The notes under the pieces: model-generated
What the model was told of the DNA's origin: nothing
The model's input: only the letters and a program-made list of their open reading frames with translations
Database searches by the model: none
Assembly: GCA_021810505.1 (NCBI GenBank)
Contig: JAJZIR010000001.1
Location: 124,001-188,000, forward strand
Direction: 5' to 3'
Origin: a bacterium
GTDB lineage: Bacteria > Deinococcota > Deinococci > Deinococcales > Deinococcaceae
Length of the DNA stretch: 64,000 bases
Position numbers and translations under genes: made by a program
Shown here: positions 1 through 9,849 of the stretch, piece after piece
Numbering within the stretch: the first letter of the stretch is position 1
Layout: the number at the start of each line of letters is the position of its first letter

Positions 1-1
1 C

Positions 2-55
2 AGCGAGCGCTTCGGCCTGCCCTGCAGCTTCATCCCCGGGCCGACCGGCCTGTGA
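2..55 (+). CDS. C-terminal end of an unidentified protein (partial)
   Basis: An open frame enters from the left edge and ends at TGA 53-55, giving the last 17 residues (SERFGLPCSFIPGPTGL). Its stop overlaps the GTG start of tmk in the arrangement GTGA, so the two are probably translationally coupled. Too little is present to assign a family. It shows only that tmk is not the first gene of its operon. Confidence 0.5.
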   Translation, partial: SERFGLPCSFIPGPTGL

Positions 56-669
56 GCCCCCTGATCGCCTTCGAGGGGCCCGAGGGGGCCGGCAAGACGA
101 CCCAGCTGGCTCGGTTGGACCGCCGGCTCTCGGCCATGGGTCAGAGGGTGCTCAGCCTGGCTGAACCGGGCGGGACCGAGCTGGGTGAGGCGGTCCGGTC
201 GTTGCTGCTGGGCGGCGGAGGGCAGACCTCGCCGGTCGCCGAGCTCTTGCTGTTCGGGGCCAGCCGGGCTGAGCTGGTGGCCCAGCGGATCTTGCCGGCG
301 TTGGCGGCCGGCGAGCTGGTCTTGTTGGACCGCTTCACCCTCTCCAGCAGGGCCTACCAGGGGGGCGGGCGCGGGATCCCTCAGATCTGGCTGGAGCAGC
401 TCGAGTTCTGGGTGGCCGGCGGCCTGCGCCCGGACTTGACCCTGCTGCTGGACCTGCCACCCGAACAGGGCCTGGCCAGGGCTGCGCGGCGCCAGCCGCT
501 GGACCGCATGGAAGGTCAGGGCCTGCAGTTCCACGCTCGGGTGGCCAGGGTCTACCGAGAAGCGGCCGCGGGGGATGCCAGCGTGGTGCTTCTGGATGCC
601 GCCCAGCCCCAGGAGGTGGTGGCTGAGCGGATTTGGGAGCAGGTCACCTCCCGCTTCCAGCTGCCCTGA
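52..669 (+). CDS. tmk: Thymidylate kinase (dTMP kinase)
   Basis: Phosphorylates dTMP to dTDP with ATP in the cytoplasm, an essential step of dTTP synthesis. The 205-residue length is normal. The N-terminus holds the P-loop EGPEGAGKTTQ (residues 8-18). The DRF motif of the dTMP-binding region lies near residue 93, followed by SSRAYQGGGRG, and a basic lid segment ARAARRQPLDRME follows near residue 144. The GTG start at 52 overlaps the upstream stop. A DUF192 gene begins five bases after its stop, so tmk sits inside a tight operon. Confidence 0.95.
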   Translation: MSPLIAFEGPEGAGKTTQLARLDRRLSAMGQRVLSLAEPGGTELGEAVRSLLLGGGGQTSPVAELLLFGASRAELVAQRILPALAAGELVLLDRFTLSSRAYQGGGRGIPQIWLEQLEFWVAGGLRPDLTLLLDLPPEQGLARAARRQPLDRMEGQGLQFHARVARVYREAAAGDASVVLLDAAQPQEVVAERIWEQVTSRFQLP

Positions 670-674
670 GGCCC

Positions 675-1190
675 GTGGTATCGTCGGGCGTGCTGCCCCT
701 GCTGCGGATCTGCGCCCTGTTGGCGGCCCTCTGCGGGGCAGCCTCGGCGATCCGCTGGAGCTACCCGCCCGGCGTCCCCGAGATGGCTTTCTCCGAGGCG
801 GTTGTCTCTCTGCAGGTTGCCGGCCGGACGCTCTCCCTGGAACTGCTGCGGGCGACCAGCGGTCCGCAGCAACAGCGCGGCCTGATGTACGTCACCGCTC
901 TCGGTCCGGACCAGGGCATGGTTTTCCTGAACCCGGCTCCGACTCGGGGGGCTTTCTGGATGGCACATACCGAGATTGCTCTAGACATCGTTTTCTTCGG
1001 CCGCTCGGGTCGCATCGTGGACCTGCTCCACATGCAGCCCTGCCGCCACACCCACCTCAGCCTCTGCCAACTCTACCGCCCGGCGCACCGCTACCTGGGG
1101 GCGATCGAGATGCGCCTGGGCTGGTTTGCCGCCCACGGCTTCGGCATGGGGAGCCGGGTCCGGGTGGCAGCGGGCGCCCAGCCCAACTGA
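675..1190 (+). CDS. DUF192 family exported protein
   Basis: A 171-residue protein with a hydrophobic N-terminal signal segment (LLRICALLAALCGAASA) followed by a DUF192 domain. Typical DUF192 features are QQRGLMYVT, the GMVFL strand, FWMAHTEIALDIVFF and HMQPC. Members are small secreted or periplasmic proteins of unknown biochemical role. I chose GTG 675, the first start after the tmk stop, because it places the signal peptide at the N-terminus; a longer in-frame reading would run back into tmk. The glycerate kinase gene starts directly after its stop. Confidence 0.75.
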   Translation: MVSSGVLPLLRICALLAALCGAASAIRWSYPPGVPEMAFSEAVVSLQVAGRTLSLELLRATSGPQQQRGLMYVTALGPDQGMVFLNPAPTRGAFWMAHTEIALDIVFFGRSGRIVDLLHMQPCRHTHLSLCQLYRPAHRYLGAIEMRLGWFAAHGFGMGSRVRVAAGAQPN

Positions 1191-1191
1191 C

Positions 1192-2343
1192 GTGCCCCCG
1201 CTCTCGGTGCTGGTGGCTCCGGACGCTTTCAAGGGGAGCCTGAGCGCTCCCGCCGCGGCCGCGGCGATGGCGCGGGGGGTTCTGTCGGCCGATCCCGGCG
1301 CCGCCGTGCGGGAGCTCCCGATGGCCGACGGAGGGGAGGGGACGCTGGATTGCCTCTGCGCGGCGGCGGGCCGCCGCCACTGGATGACCGTCCAGGATCC
1401 CCTGGGCCGCCCGGTTCGGGCCAGCTGGGGGGAGTACCGGCGCGGTGGCCTGCGCAGCGCGGTGGTCGAGCTGGCCGCCGCCTCCGGCCTCCAGCTCCTG
1501 GACCGGGCCGAGCGCGATCCCCTGCGCGCGTCCAGCTTCGGGACCGGTCAACTGCTCGCTGCCGCCTTGGCCAGCGCCCCCGATCGCCTGATCGTCGCTT
1601 TGGGGGGCTCGGCGACGGTGGACGGCGGCGCCGGGATCCTCGGTGCCTTGGGCTTCCGGCTGCTCGACGCAGCTGGGGAGCCGCTGCCTCCGGGTGGGGA
1701 GGCCCTGCTGCGCCTGGAGCGGATCGATCCCCCGGAAGAGGGGCGCGCTGTCCCCGAGATCTGGCTGGCCTGCGACGTCGTCAGCCCGCTGCTCGGCCCG
1801 CAGGGAGCGCTGCTCTACGCAGCCCAGAAGGGCGCGGGTGGCCGGGAGCGCCGCCAGCTCGGCGGGGCCCTGCGCCGCTTCGCCGAGGTGGCACTCGCCA
1901 GCTTCGGTAGGGGGGACCCTCAGGCCCCTTACGGCGGTGCGGCTGGCGGCGCCGCCTTCGGCTTGGCGGCCGCCTTGGGCGCTCGGGCGGTCTCGGGCGC
2001 CGATCTGGTCGCCGAAGCGTTGGGGCTGGCCGAAGCGGTCTCTGCCAGCGACTTGGTGCTCACCGGCGAGGGTCAGTTGGATATCCAGACAGCCCAGGGC
2101 AAAGTAGTCAGCCGGGTCGCTGGCCTAGGGGCGCGTGCCGGCAAGCCAGTGGTCGCCATCGCTGGCAGCCTGTCGGGTGGAGGTGCGGTGTGGAGGGCGA
2201 GCGGGGTGACCGCAGCTATCAGCCTGGCCAGGGGCCCGCTCAGCTTAGCTGCGGCCAGGCGCTCCGCCGTGCCCTTGCTGGAGTTGGCCGCCGAGCAGGT
2301 CGTTCGGATCTTCTCGGCCGGGCGGTGCTCGACCTCGGCCTAA
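1192..2343 (+). CDS. Glycerate kinase (glycerate 2-kinase, GlxK/GarK family)
   Basis: Phosphorylates D-glycerate, feeding glycerate into glycolysis. The 383-residue protein matches the usual size. It begins with LVAPDAFKGSLSA, the family N-terminal signature, followed by MADGGEGTLDCL near residue 44, ALGGSATVDGGAGIL near residue 134 and LTGEGQLDIQTAQGK near residue 287. The GTG at 1192 starts one base after the upstream TGA and gives the conserved N-terminus exactly. It is the last gene of the tmk unit. The following 151 bases to the next gene hold only a GC-rich imperfect hairpin near 2355-2375 that could be a weak terminator. Confidence 0.92.
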   Translation: MPPLSVLVAPDAFKGSLSAPAAAAAMARGVLSADPGAAVRELPMADGGEGTLDCLCAAAGRRHWMTVQDPLGRPVRASWGEYRRGGLRSAVVELAAASGLQLLDRAERDPLRASSFGTGQLLAAALASAPDRLIVALGGSATVDGGAGILGALGFRLLDAAGEPLPPGGEALLRLERIDPPEEGRAVPEIWLACDVVSPLLGPQGALLYAAQKGAGGRERRQLGGALRRFAEVALASFGRGDPQAPYGGAAGGAAFGLAAALGARAVSGADLVAEALGLAEAVSASDLVLTGEGQLDIQTAQGKVVSRVAGLGARAGKPVVAIAGSLSGGGAVWRASGVTAAISLARGPLSLAAARRSAVPLLELAAEQVVRIFSAGRCSTSA

Positions 2344-2494
2344 TGGCTGCGGGGGGCCGGCCTGGCCGGTTTCTCGCTGGCGCCTTCGCAGCTCGGCTTG
2401 GGCCGCGCGATCAGGGGATTTCGGGGGTGGGCCGCGGTCTAGGCGGGCGCGGATAACCTGAACTGAGAGCAGAGCTGCTGCGCGCCGGTTACGG

Positions 2495-2989
2495 GTGTGG
2501 GAGAGTGCGGTTGTGCCGCACGAGGACCCTGGGCAGAGCTCCGGGGAGGCTCCTGCCCGGAGCTCTGCCTTTGAGGCTCAGACCCGCAGGCTGTTGTACC
2601 GGATGATCTACCTTTCTTTCGCGGTCAGCCTGGGTGGATTGGTGGCCCTGTTTTTCATCATCACTCAGACCGTCGGTAACACGCAGGACCGCTACGCCCA
2701 CTGGGTGATCGACCCCAGAGACTCCTTGGCTGTCCGCGAGCGGGTGGTCAGCGCCTGCCAGGCCGCGGTAGAGCAGCGGCTGCTCTACCGCGGCGTCGTC
2801 CGCTTCCAGAAGCACCACCTGGTGGCCTACTCGGTAGGACCCCCCTCTCGGGAGGTCTATACCCTGTTCTCCTACGTGGTGGTCCGCCAGCCCCTCGCCT
2901 CCCCGGCTCAGCGCTACTTCCAGTGCACGGTGGCGCTGGACCTCAAGTTCGGGACCAGCCGACTCAAGCAGCTCACCTTCCTGCACTGA
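2495..2989 (+). CDS. Small single-pass membrane protein, unknown function
   Basis: A 164-residue protein with a hydrophilic N-terminus, one clear membrane segment (near residues 36-57, LSFAVSLGGLVALFFIITQT) and an extracytoplasmic C-terminal part of about 105 residues. The layout resembles a membrane-anchored assembly or conjugation-type pseudopilin-like protein, but I recognise no family. The start is uncertain: GTG 2495 and GTG 2513 are both possible and neither has a strong ribosome binding site. It lies alone between the glycerate kinase gene and the promoter of the ABC operon. Confidence 0.55.
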   Translation: MWESAVVPHEDPGQSSGEAPARSSAFEAQTRRLLYRMIYLSFAVSLGGLVALFFIITQTVGNTQDRYAHWVIDPRDSLAVRERVVSACQAAVEQRLLYRGVVRFQKHHLVAYSVGPPSREVYTLFSYVVVRQPLASPAQRYFQCTVALDLKFGTSRLKQLTFLH

Positions 2990-3027
2990 CTGACCCGACT
3001 CGGCGATTCCTCGGCCGCCAGAGCCAG

Positions 3028-3057
3028 TTGACAGGGTGTGGGAGGGCACCCTAGACT
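3028..3057 (+). promoter_or_regulatory. Sigma-70-type promoter of the leader/ABC transporter unit
   Basis: A consensus -35 TTGACA (3028-3033) is followed after 18 bases by TAGACT (3052-3057). The same -35, 18-base spacing and -10 recur at 48559-48588 ahead of the SAM riboswitch, which supports this as a real promoter type here. Transcription would start near 3064, leaving about 210 bases of leader before the permease gene. Confidence 0.7.
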
Positions 3058-3085
3058 TGGGGAAGAGTTGTCCCGAGGAGGTGGT

Positions 3086-3157
3086 ATGGAACCCGGTCCT
3101 AGTTCAGAGACAGCCAGATCGCAGACAGCTTGGCTGCTCGGGGTCCCTGCCGCCTGA
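3086..3157 (+). CDS. Putative 23-residue leader peptide 1
   Basis: ATG 3086 is preceded by a strong Shine-Dalgarno sequence (GAGGAGG, 3075-3081) and opens a 23-codon frame starting MEPGPSSETARSQTAW and ending at TGA 3155-3157. It sits about 22 bases after the predicted transcription start, and its stop lies 11 bases before an 11-bp inverted repeat that can mask the next Shine-Dalgarno site. The placement is that of a regulatory leader peptide. No homologue is recognised, and protein-level function is unproven. Confidence 0.45.
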   Translation: MEPGPSSETARSQTAWLLGVPAA

Positions 3158-3168
3158 ACCCGCGGTCA

Positions 3169-3214
3169 GGACCTCCTGAGCAGCGCTAGCCCCGCCCCGC
3201 CTTTCAGGAGGTCC
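3169..3214 (+). promoter_or_regulatory. Hairpin sequestering the next Shine-Dalgarno site
   Basis: GGACCTCCTGA (3169-3179) is the exact reverse complement of TCAGGAGGTCC (3204-3214), giving an 11-bp stem with a 24-base loop. The right arm contains the AGGAGGT ribosome binding site of the ATG at 3218. The left arm can also fold locally, TCAGG with CCTGA, so two alternative structures exist. Translation of leader peptide 1 ends just before it and could change the folding. Confidence 0.6.
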
Positions 3215-3217
3215 GCC

Positions 3218-3277
3218 ATGCTCTCCAAGCCAGCTCAGCTTGGCACCCCCTTGGGGGTTCCTGTGGGCCGCCCGTGA
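3218..3277 (+). CDS. Putative 19-residue leader peptide 2, coupled to the permease
   Basis: ATG 3218 follows AGGAGGT at five bases spacing and encodes 19 residues starting MLSKPAQLGTPLGVPVG, ending at TGA 3275-3277. The stop overlaps the GTG start of the ABC permease (GTGA). The permease has no good ribosome binding site of its own, so its translation probably depends on reading this short frame. An internal palindrome, ACCCCCTTGGGGGT (near 3244-3257), adds possible structure. It could instead be part of a longer permease N-terminus only if frames differed, which they do. Confidence 0.5.
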   Translation: MLSKPAQLGTPLGVPVGRP

Positions 3278-5250
3278 ACCGGCTGTTCCCGGACCCCCAA
3301 GCTCTGCGCAACCGCCGGCTCTTCTCCAGATGGGACCTGGTCGTGTTGCCGCTGGTGCTGGGCGGCCTCTATCTGGCCACGGTCGCCTTTCGGGGAGTCG
3401 ATATCCCTTATGGGCCTGGCTCGCCCAACCTCACCGTTCACCTGGCTATCGCCAACCTGCCCTACTACGCCCTGCAGTCCTCTTTTCGGATGCTGGTGGC
3501 CATCGTGGCCAGCCTGCTGTTCACCCTGATCTACGCCCCGATCGCCGCCAAGTCCAAGCGAGCGGAGCGTATCTTGATCCCGGTCTTGGACTTCCTGCAG
3601 TCGCTGCCTATCTTCGGTTTCCTCACCGCGACCACGCTCATCTTCATCGGTATCTTTCACGGCCTAGCCCTGGGCCTGGAGGCGGCCAGCATCTTTGCCG
3701 TCTTCACCTCGCAGGTCTGGAACATGACCTTCAGCTTCTACAACTCGCTGCTCACCGTGCCCAGAGAGCTGGATGAGGCGGCCAGGATCCTGGGCCTCTC
3801 GGCCTGGCAGCGCTTCTGGCGGTTGGAGCTGCCCTACGCCATGCCGGCGCTGATCTGGAATACCATGATGTCGGTCTCAGGGGGTTGGTTTTTCATCGTC
3901 GCCTCCGAGGCGCTCAGCGTGGTCGGCCGCAACCGGCTGCAGTACCTGCCCGGGGTCGGCTCCTATGTCAGCTTGGCCATCCAGCGCGGAGATATCTCGG
4001 CCATGGTGGCAGCTGGCGCCGCTTTATTTTTGGTCGTCCTGCTCTACGACCAGCTGATTTTCCGCCCCATGGTGGCCTGGGCGGACAAGTTCAAGTTCGA
4101 GGAGTCGGCCGGAGAGAGGAGCGGCTCTTGGGTTTTGACCGCCCTGCAGCGCTCCCAACTGATCGCTCGAGCGGTGGCCCTCCTAGCCGTCCCCTGGTCT
4201 TGGCTGTTCGCAGCCAGCCGCAGGCGGCCGATCAAGCCGGTCGAGCGCCCTGCGGCCCAGGACTCCCGCTGGCGCGATCTACTCTGGGGAACCGCGCTGG
4301 CCCTTCTCGCCGCCGCGCTGGCCCTGGCGGTGCTGCGTTTCCTGTTCGGACCCAGCCTGGGCCTGGGCCCCCACGGCGCCCTCGCCCCCAACCCCAACCT
4401 CAACCCCTCTTTCCGCGCGCGCCTGGCTACCTCTTACCGAGTGGCCGGGGTGCAGGTCGGCCCTAGCCGGGCGGTCTGGGCCTCGCGGGTCTGCCACAGG
4501 TTGGCCCAGCCGGGAGCGGGCCAGCTGCGCCGGCTGCTGGGCGCTCGGATGAGCTCGCTGGCCTGCGGCGCCCAGATGGTCCCTGCCGGGCGGGTAGCCT
4601 GGGAATCGGTCCCCAAGGTCTTGGTGCTGGGCTTCTACACCATGCTGCGGGTGCTGGGCGCCTTGACCGTGGCCGGCCTGATCTGGACCCCGATCGGGGT
4701 CTGGGTGGGCTTCCGTCCCCGGCTGGCCCGAGCGGTGCAGCCGCTGGTACAGTTCGCCGCAGCTTTTCCAGCCAACCTGCTCTTCCCCCTGGTGGTGGTC
4801 TGGATCGCCAACTTCCACCTCAACCCCCAGGTTTTCGTAGCCCCTTTGATGATCTTGGGTAGCCAGTGGTACATCCTGTTTAACGTGATCGCAGCCGCGT
4901 CGGCGATTCCCAGCAACCTGCGCGAGGCGGCCAAGATCTACCACCTGCGCGGCGCACTGCTCTGGAGGCGGCTGATTCTCCCGGGGATCTTCTCCGGTTT
5001 CGTGACTGGCGGGATCACCGCCGGCGGAGCTGCTTGGAACGCTTCGGTGGTCGCCGAAGTGGTCTCTTGGGGCTCCATCACCCTGACGGCCAGCGGAGTG
5101 GGGGCCTACATCGCCCACTGGAGCATCGGGGAGCTGAACCCGCACGTGCTGTTGGGGATGGTGGTGATGGCGATTTTCGTCTTGTTGTTCAACCGCCTGC
5201 TCTGGAGGCGACTCTTCCGTTTCGCCGAGGAGCGTTTCCGCTTCGACTAG
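3274..5250 (+). CDS. NitT/TauT-type ABC transporter, double-length permease
   Basis: A 658-residue membrane protein made of two binding-protein-dependent permease domains in one chain. The N-terminal half (about residues 20-270) and C-terminal half (about 450-650) each have several membrane helices and an EAA loop: ELDEAARILGLSAWQRF near residue 164 and NLREAAKIYHLRGALLW near residue 547. A further helix near residues 333-356 and an extracytoplasmic linker of about 90 residues join them. The ATPase gene follows 37 bases downstream. No substrate-binding protein lies nearby, so the linker might take part in substrate capture. Nitrate, sulfonate, bicarbonate or a metal-related solute are all possible; the sequence does not decide. 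Confidence 0.85.
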   Translation: MNRLFPDPQALRNRRLFSRWDLVVLPLVLGGLYLATVAFRGVDIPYGPGSPNLTVHLAIANLPYYALQSSFRMLVAIVASLLFTLIYAPIAAKSKRAERILIPVLDFLQSLPIFGFLTATTLIFIGIFHGLALGLEAASIFAVFTSQVWNMTFSFYNSLLTVPRELDEAARILGLSAWQRFWRLELPYAMPALIWNTMMSVSGGWFFIVASEALSVVGRNRLQYLPGVGSYVSLAIQRGDISAMVAAGAALFLVVLLYDQLIFRPMVAWADKFKFEESAGERSGSWVLTALQRSQLIARAVALLAVPWSWLFAASRRRPIKPVERPAAQDSRWRDLLWGTALALLAAALALAVLRFLFGPSLGLGPHGALAPNPNLNPSFRARLATSYRVAGVQVGPSRAVWASRVCHRLAQPGAGQLRRLLGARMSSLACGAQMVPAGRVAWESVPKVLVLGFYTMLRVLGALTVAGLIWTPIGVWVGFRPRLARAVQPLVQFAAAFPANLLFPLVVVWIANFHLNPQVFVAPLMILGSQWYILFNVIAAASAIPSNLREAAKIYHLRGALLWRRLILPGIFSGFVTGGITAGGAAWNASVVAEVVSWGSITLTASGVGAYIAHWSIGELNPHVLLGMVVMAIFVLLFNRLLWRRLFRFAEERFRFD

Positions 5251-5287
5251 CCGGACCAGCCGCCCTGGGGGCAGCGAGGGGGTATCC

Positions 5288-6592
5288 ATGCATCGACCAG
5301 CAGTTCTGCTCAGCGCTCAGGGCGTCGTGACCAGCTTTACCACACCGGAGGGCCGGGAGCTGCGGGTTCTAGATGGGGTGGACTTAGACCTTCACGAGGG
5401 CGAGATCGTCGCGCTGCTGGGCCGTTCGGGCTCGGGGAAGTCCACCCTGCTGCGGACCCTGATCGGCCTGCTGCGCCCCAGCCAGGGCGAGGTGCGCTAC
5501 CATGGCCGGCCGGTGACCGGGCCGGAGCCGGGTATGGCCATGGTCTTCCAGAGCTTCGCGCTGTTTCCTTGGCTGACCGTGCAGCAGAACGTCGAGCTGG
5601 GCTTGGAGGCCCAGGGGGTCCCGGCTCAGGAGCGCCGCCGGCGCGCGCTCGCAGCCATCGACCTGATCGGCCTGGACGGTTTCGAGTCGGCTTTCCCCAA
5701 AGAGCTCTCCGGCGGCATGCGCCAGAGGGTGGGTTTTGCCAGGGCGCTGGTGACCGATCCGGATGTCCTGTGTATGGATGAGCCCTTCTCGGCCCTAGAC
5801 GTGCTCACCGCCGAGAACCTGCGCTCCGAGCTGCTGGAGCTCTGGGCCGAGCGGCGTATCCCCACCCGGGCGATCCTGATCGTGACCCACAATATCGAGG
5901 AGGCGGTGCTGATGGCGGACCGCATCCTGGTCCTGAGCGCCGATCCCGGCCGCTTCCGGGCCGAGCTGCGGGTGGGCCTACCGCAACCCCGAGACCGCCA
6001 GGAACCCGCCTTTCGCGAATTGGTCGAGCGGATCTACGCGGTGATGACCACCCCCCAACCGCCGGCTGCCCCAGACACCGCCAGCGACCGCACCAGCCTG
6101 GGCTTTCGCCTCCCCAAGGCGCCTATCGCCCAGCTCAGCGGCCTGATCGAGGAGGTGGCCTCCCGCCCCGGGGCCCGCGAGGACCTGCCGGTGCTGGCTG
6201 GCGGGATGCGCCTCGAGATCGACGACCTGTTCCCGCTCACCGACGCCGCCGAGTTGCTGGGCCTAGCCCGGGTGTCCCACGGCGACATCGTCTTGCTCCC
6301 CCCCGGCCTCGGCTTCGCCGAGGCCGAGACCCAGGTCCGCAAGCAGCTGTTCGCCCAGTACCTGCTGGCTCACGTCCCCCTGATCGCCCATATCCGCCAG
6401 GTTCTCGACACCAGGCCATCGCGCCGCGCCCCGGAGGAGCGCTTTCTGCGCGAGCTGGAGGACTTCATGCCTGAAGAGGACGCTGGGCAGGTGCTGGAGA
6501 CCGCCATCGACTGGGGGCGGTACGCGGAGCTGTTCGCTTACGACTACAACTCCGGGGTGCTCTCGCTGGACCCTCCCGAGGACCTGGACTGA
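5288..6592 (+). CDS. ABC transporter ATPase with C-terminal AAA-associated domain
   Basis: A 434-residue ATPase partner of the preceding double permease. The nucleotide-binding domain occupies about residues 1-250, with Walker A GRSGSGKST (near 45), Q-loop VFQSFALFPWLTV, signature LSGGMRQRVGFARAL (near 140), Walker B CMDEPFSALD (near 161) and the H-loop VTHNIEEA. The remaining 180 residues (from about 260) resemble the AAA-associated C-terminal domain found on a subset of NitT/TauT-like ATPases, probably regulatory. The start ATG 5288 follows GGGGGTATCC. Its 3' end overlaps the converging queG gene by 49 bases. Confidence 0.88.
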   Translation: MHRPAVLLSAQGVVTSFTTPEGRELRVLDGVDLDLHEGEIVALLGRSGSGKSTLLRTLIGLLRPSQGEVRYHGRPVTGPEPGMAMVFQSFALFPWLTVQQNVELGLEAQGVPAQERRRRALAAIDLIGLDGFESAFPKELSGGMRQRVGFARALVTDPDVLCMDEPFSALDVLTAENLRSELLELWAERRIPTRAILIVTHNIEEAVLMADRILVLSADPGRFRAELRVGLPQPRDRQEPAFRELVERIYAVMTTPQPPAAPDTASDRTSLGFRLPKAPIAQLSGLIEEVASRPGAREDLPVLAGGMRLEIDDLFPLTDAAELLGLARVSHGDIVLLPPGLGFAEAETQVRKQLFAQYLLAHVPLIAHIRQVLDTRPSRRAPEERFLRELEDFMPEEDAGQVLETAIDWGRYAELFAYDYNSGVLSLDPPEDLD

Positions 6593-7718
6593 AACTCCTC
6601 GGCCGAGCTGGCCACCCAGGGGTTTGGGTCCCGGGTGAGCCCGGCGAGCGCGCGCCGGGCCGCCCGGGTCTCCAGGCGGCTGAGCCCCCAGGCCGCCGCC
6701 TCCCGCACCGAGGGGCTGGGGTCGAGCGCGGCCTGCAGCAGGAGCTCCGGGGCTCCGGCCTCTCCCAGGTTGCCGAGCACCACGCAGGCGTTGTGGGCCA
6801 TCTTGGCCCGACCCGGCCGGGCAAAGGCGGTTCCCTGGTAGCGCCGCAGGAAGCTGCGGCCCGAAACCCCGAAGAAGCTGCGCAGGTCGGGATGGGCCAG
6901 CTCCGGTTCCGGGGTGAGCAGCCGGCTGAGCCGGCCGGCATGCGCGCTCCAGGGGCAGGCTTCTAAGCAGCCGTCGCAGCCCAGCAGCCAGCTGCCGATC
7001 GCGGGCCGCAGGGCCGGATGGGTGGGCCCGCGCAGCTCGCCGGTCAGGTAGGAGACGCAGCGCCTGGCATCGATCCGCCGGTCTGGCAGGATAGCCCCGG
7101 TGGGGCAGGCCGAGACGCAGCGCTGGCAGCGCCCGCAGCGGTCGGGATGGAGCTGCTCCTGGCCGGGCGGCCAGGGCAGGTCGGTCAGCAGCACCGCCAG
7201 GCTCAGATAGGCCCCCAGCTCCTGGGAGACCAGCATCCCGGAGCGTCCCCGCCAACCCAGGAAAGCCCGCCCGGCTAGCTCCCGCTCCAGCAGCGGCCCG
7301 TGATCGACGTAGGCTCTGGTACGGGCCCCGCCCGAGCGGGCCAGCTGGGCTAAGCTGGCGAGCGGCTGGGCGAGGACCTGGTGGTAATCCCTCGACCAGG
7401 CGTAGCGGGCTACCCTGCCCACCCGGATCCCGCCTGCGGGGACGCCCGGGTCCGGGTGGGCGTGGGAGGCGCCCAGGACCAGCACCGAGGCTACCCCGGG
7501 CAGGCTGCTGGATAGGTCGGCCCTCCTGGAAGCTCCTCGCTCCAGGTAGGCCATCTCCCCGTGCAGGCCCTGAGCTAGCCACTGCTGGTATTCCAGGAGG
7601 ACCCTCGGCGTACCTCGGCCGAGGCCCAGCCGCAGGCGTCGAAGCCCAGCTCCAGGGCCAGCTCGCTCAGCTGGCTGCGGAGCTGAGCAGCGCGGCGCTC
7701 TGGGTATCGAGTAGCCAC
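6544..7718 (-). pseudogene. queG: Epoxyqueuosine reductase, frameshifted
   Basis: QueG reduces epoxyqueuosine in tRNA to queuosine. The main open part (7554 down to 6544) carries HPDPGVPAG, the paired 4Fe-4S motifs CGRCQRCVSACPTGAI and CDGCLEACPW, and a C-terminal HEAT-like tail (LLQAALDPSPSVREAAAWGL). The family N-terminus is present in a different frame: reading from GTG 7718 gives QLSELALELGFDACGWASAE, which then meets a stop, while the continuation TPRVLLEYQQWLAQGLHGEM is found one frame over. The break lies at about 7610-7625 and corresponds to one lost or two gained bases. The 5' end overlaps pgl. It could be a real pseudogene or a sequencing error; a protein starting at ATG 7554 would lack the N-terminal segment. 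Confidence 0.8.
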
Positions 7719-8343
7719 AAGGGATCCTTCAGCTTGAGGACCGGCAGGTCCCCTTCGCCCTGGCTGGCCGCCAGGACGACCTGGGCCTTGGCGCCGCCGG
7801 TAGCTAACAGCACCACCTCTCTGGCCCGGTTGATCTCGCCGAAGGAGAGGCTCAGCCGCCAGCTCTCCAGCTTGGGGACCCAGTTGGCCAGCACCCGCTC
7901 CCGAGCGCTGAGCCCCTGGGTCCCGGGGAACAGGCTGGCGGTATGCCCATCCTCGCCGGTCCCCAGATAGATCAGGTCGAAGCGCTCGGGCAGAAGCGCT
8001 AGGTAGCGCCGGGCTGCTTCCTCGGGGGGGAGCTCTCCCTCTAGGCGGTGTACTCGGCTGCCGGGGATGGGGACGTGGTCCAGCAGCTCCTCCTTGGCCA
8101 GCCGGTAGTTGCTCTCCGGCGAGTCCGGCGGCACGCAGCGCTCATCGGAGAAGTAGACCTGGACTCGCTCCCAGGCCAGAGAGCGTTCCCGCAGCTCCCG
8201 GTACAGCGCGACCGGGGTGTGGCCGCCGGATAGGGCGACCTGGAAGTCGCGGCCCTCCGCCTGGCAGCCAGCCAGACCCTGCGCAAACAGGTCGGCAGCT
8301 CGCTGGCCCAGAGCGCGGTCATCTTGAAAGACCTCGTAGCGCA

Positions 8344-8344
<1 letters not shown>
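7667..8344 (-). CDS. pgl: 6-Phosphogluconolactonase
   Basis: Hydrolyses 6-phosphogluconolactone to 6-phosphogluconate, the second step of the oxidative pentose phosphate pathway. The 225 residues match the DevB/Pgl family: VALSGGHTPVALYRELRE near residue 36, YFSDERCVPPDSPESNYRLA near 63-82 and LGTGEDGHTASLFPG near 127. It starts on the base where zwf ends, so gnd, zwf and pgl form one overlapping operon. The broken queG overlaps its 3' end. Confidence 0.95.

Positions 8345-9845
<1,501 letters not shown>

Positions 9846-9849
<4 letters not shown>

Noticed and set aside
3064-3217. Guanidine, manganese (yybP-ykoY) or other known riboswitch upstream of the NitT/TauT-like transporter
   Set aside because: I looked for the conserved core sequences of these classes and found none; only the Shine-Dalgarno-masking stem and mini-ORFs are visible.
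6263-7582. A 439-residue minus-strand open frame over queG
   Set aside because: Its translation is Arg/Pro/Gly-rich without domain features, while the queG frame beneath it has clear Fe-S motifs. It is a GC-driven shadow frame.
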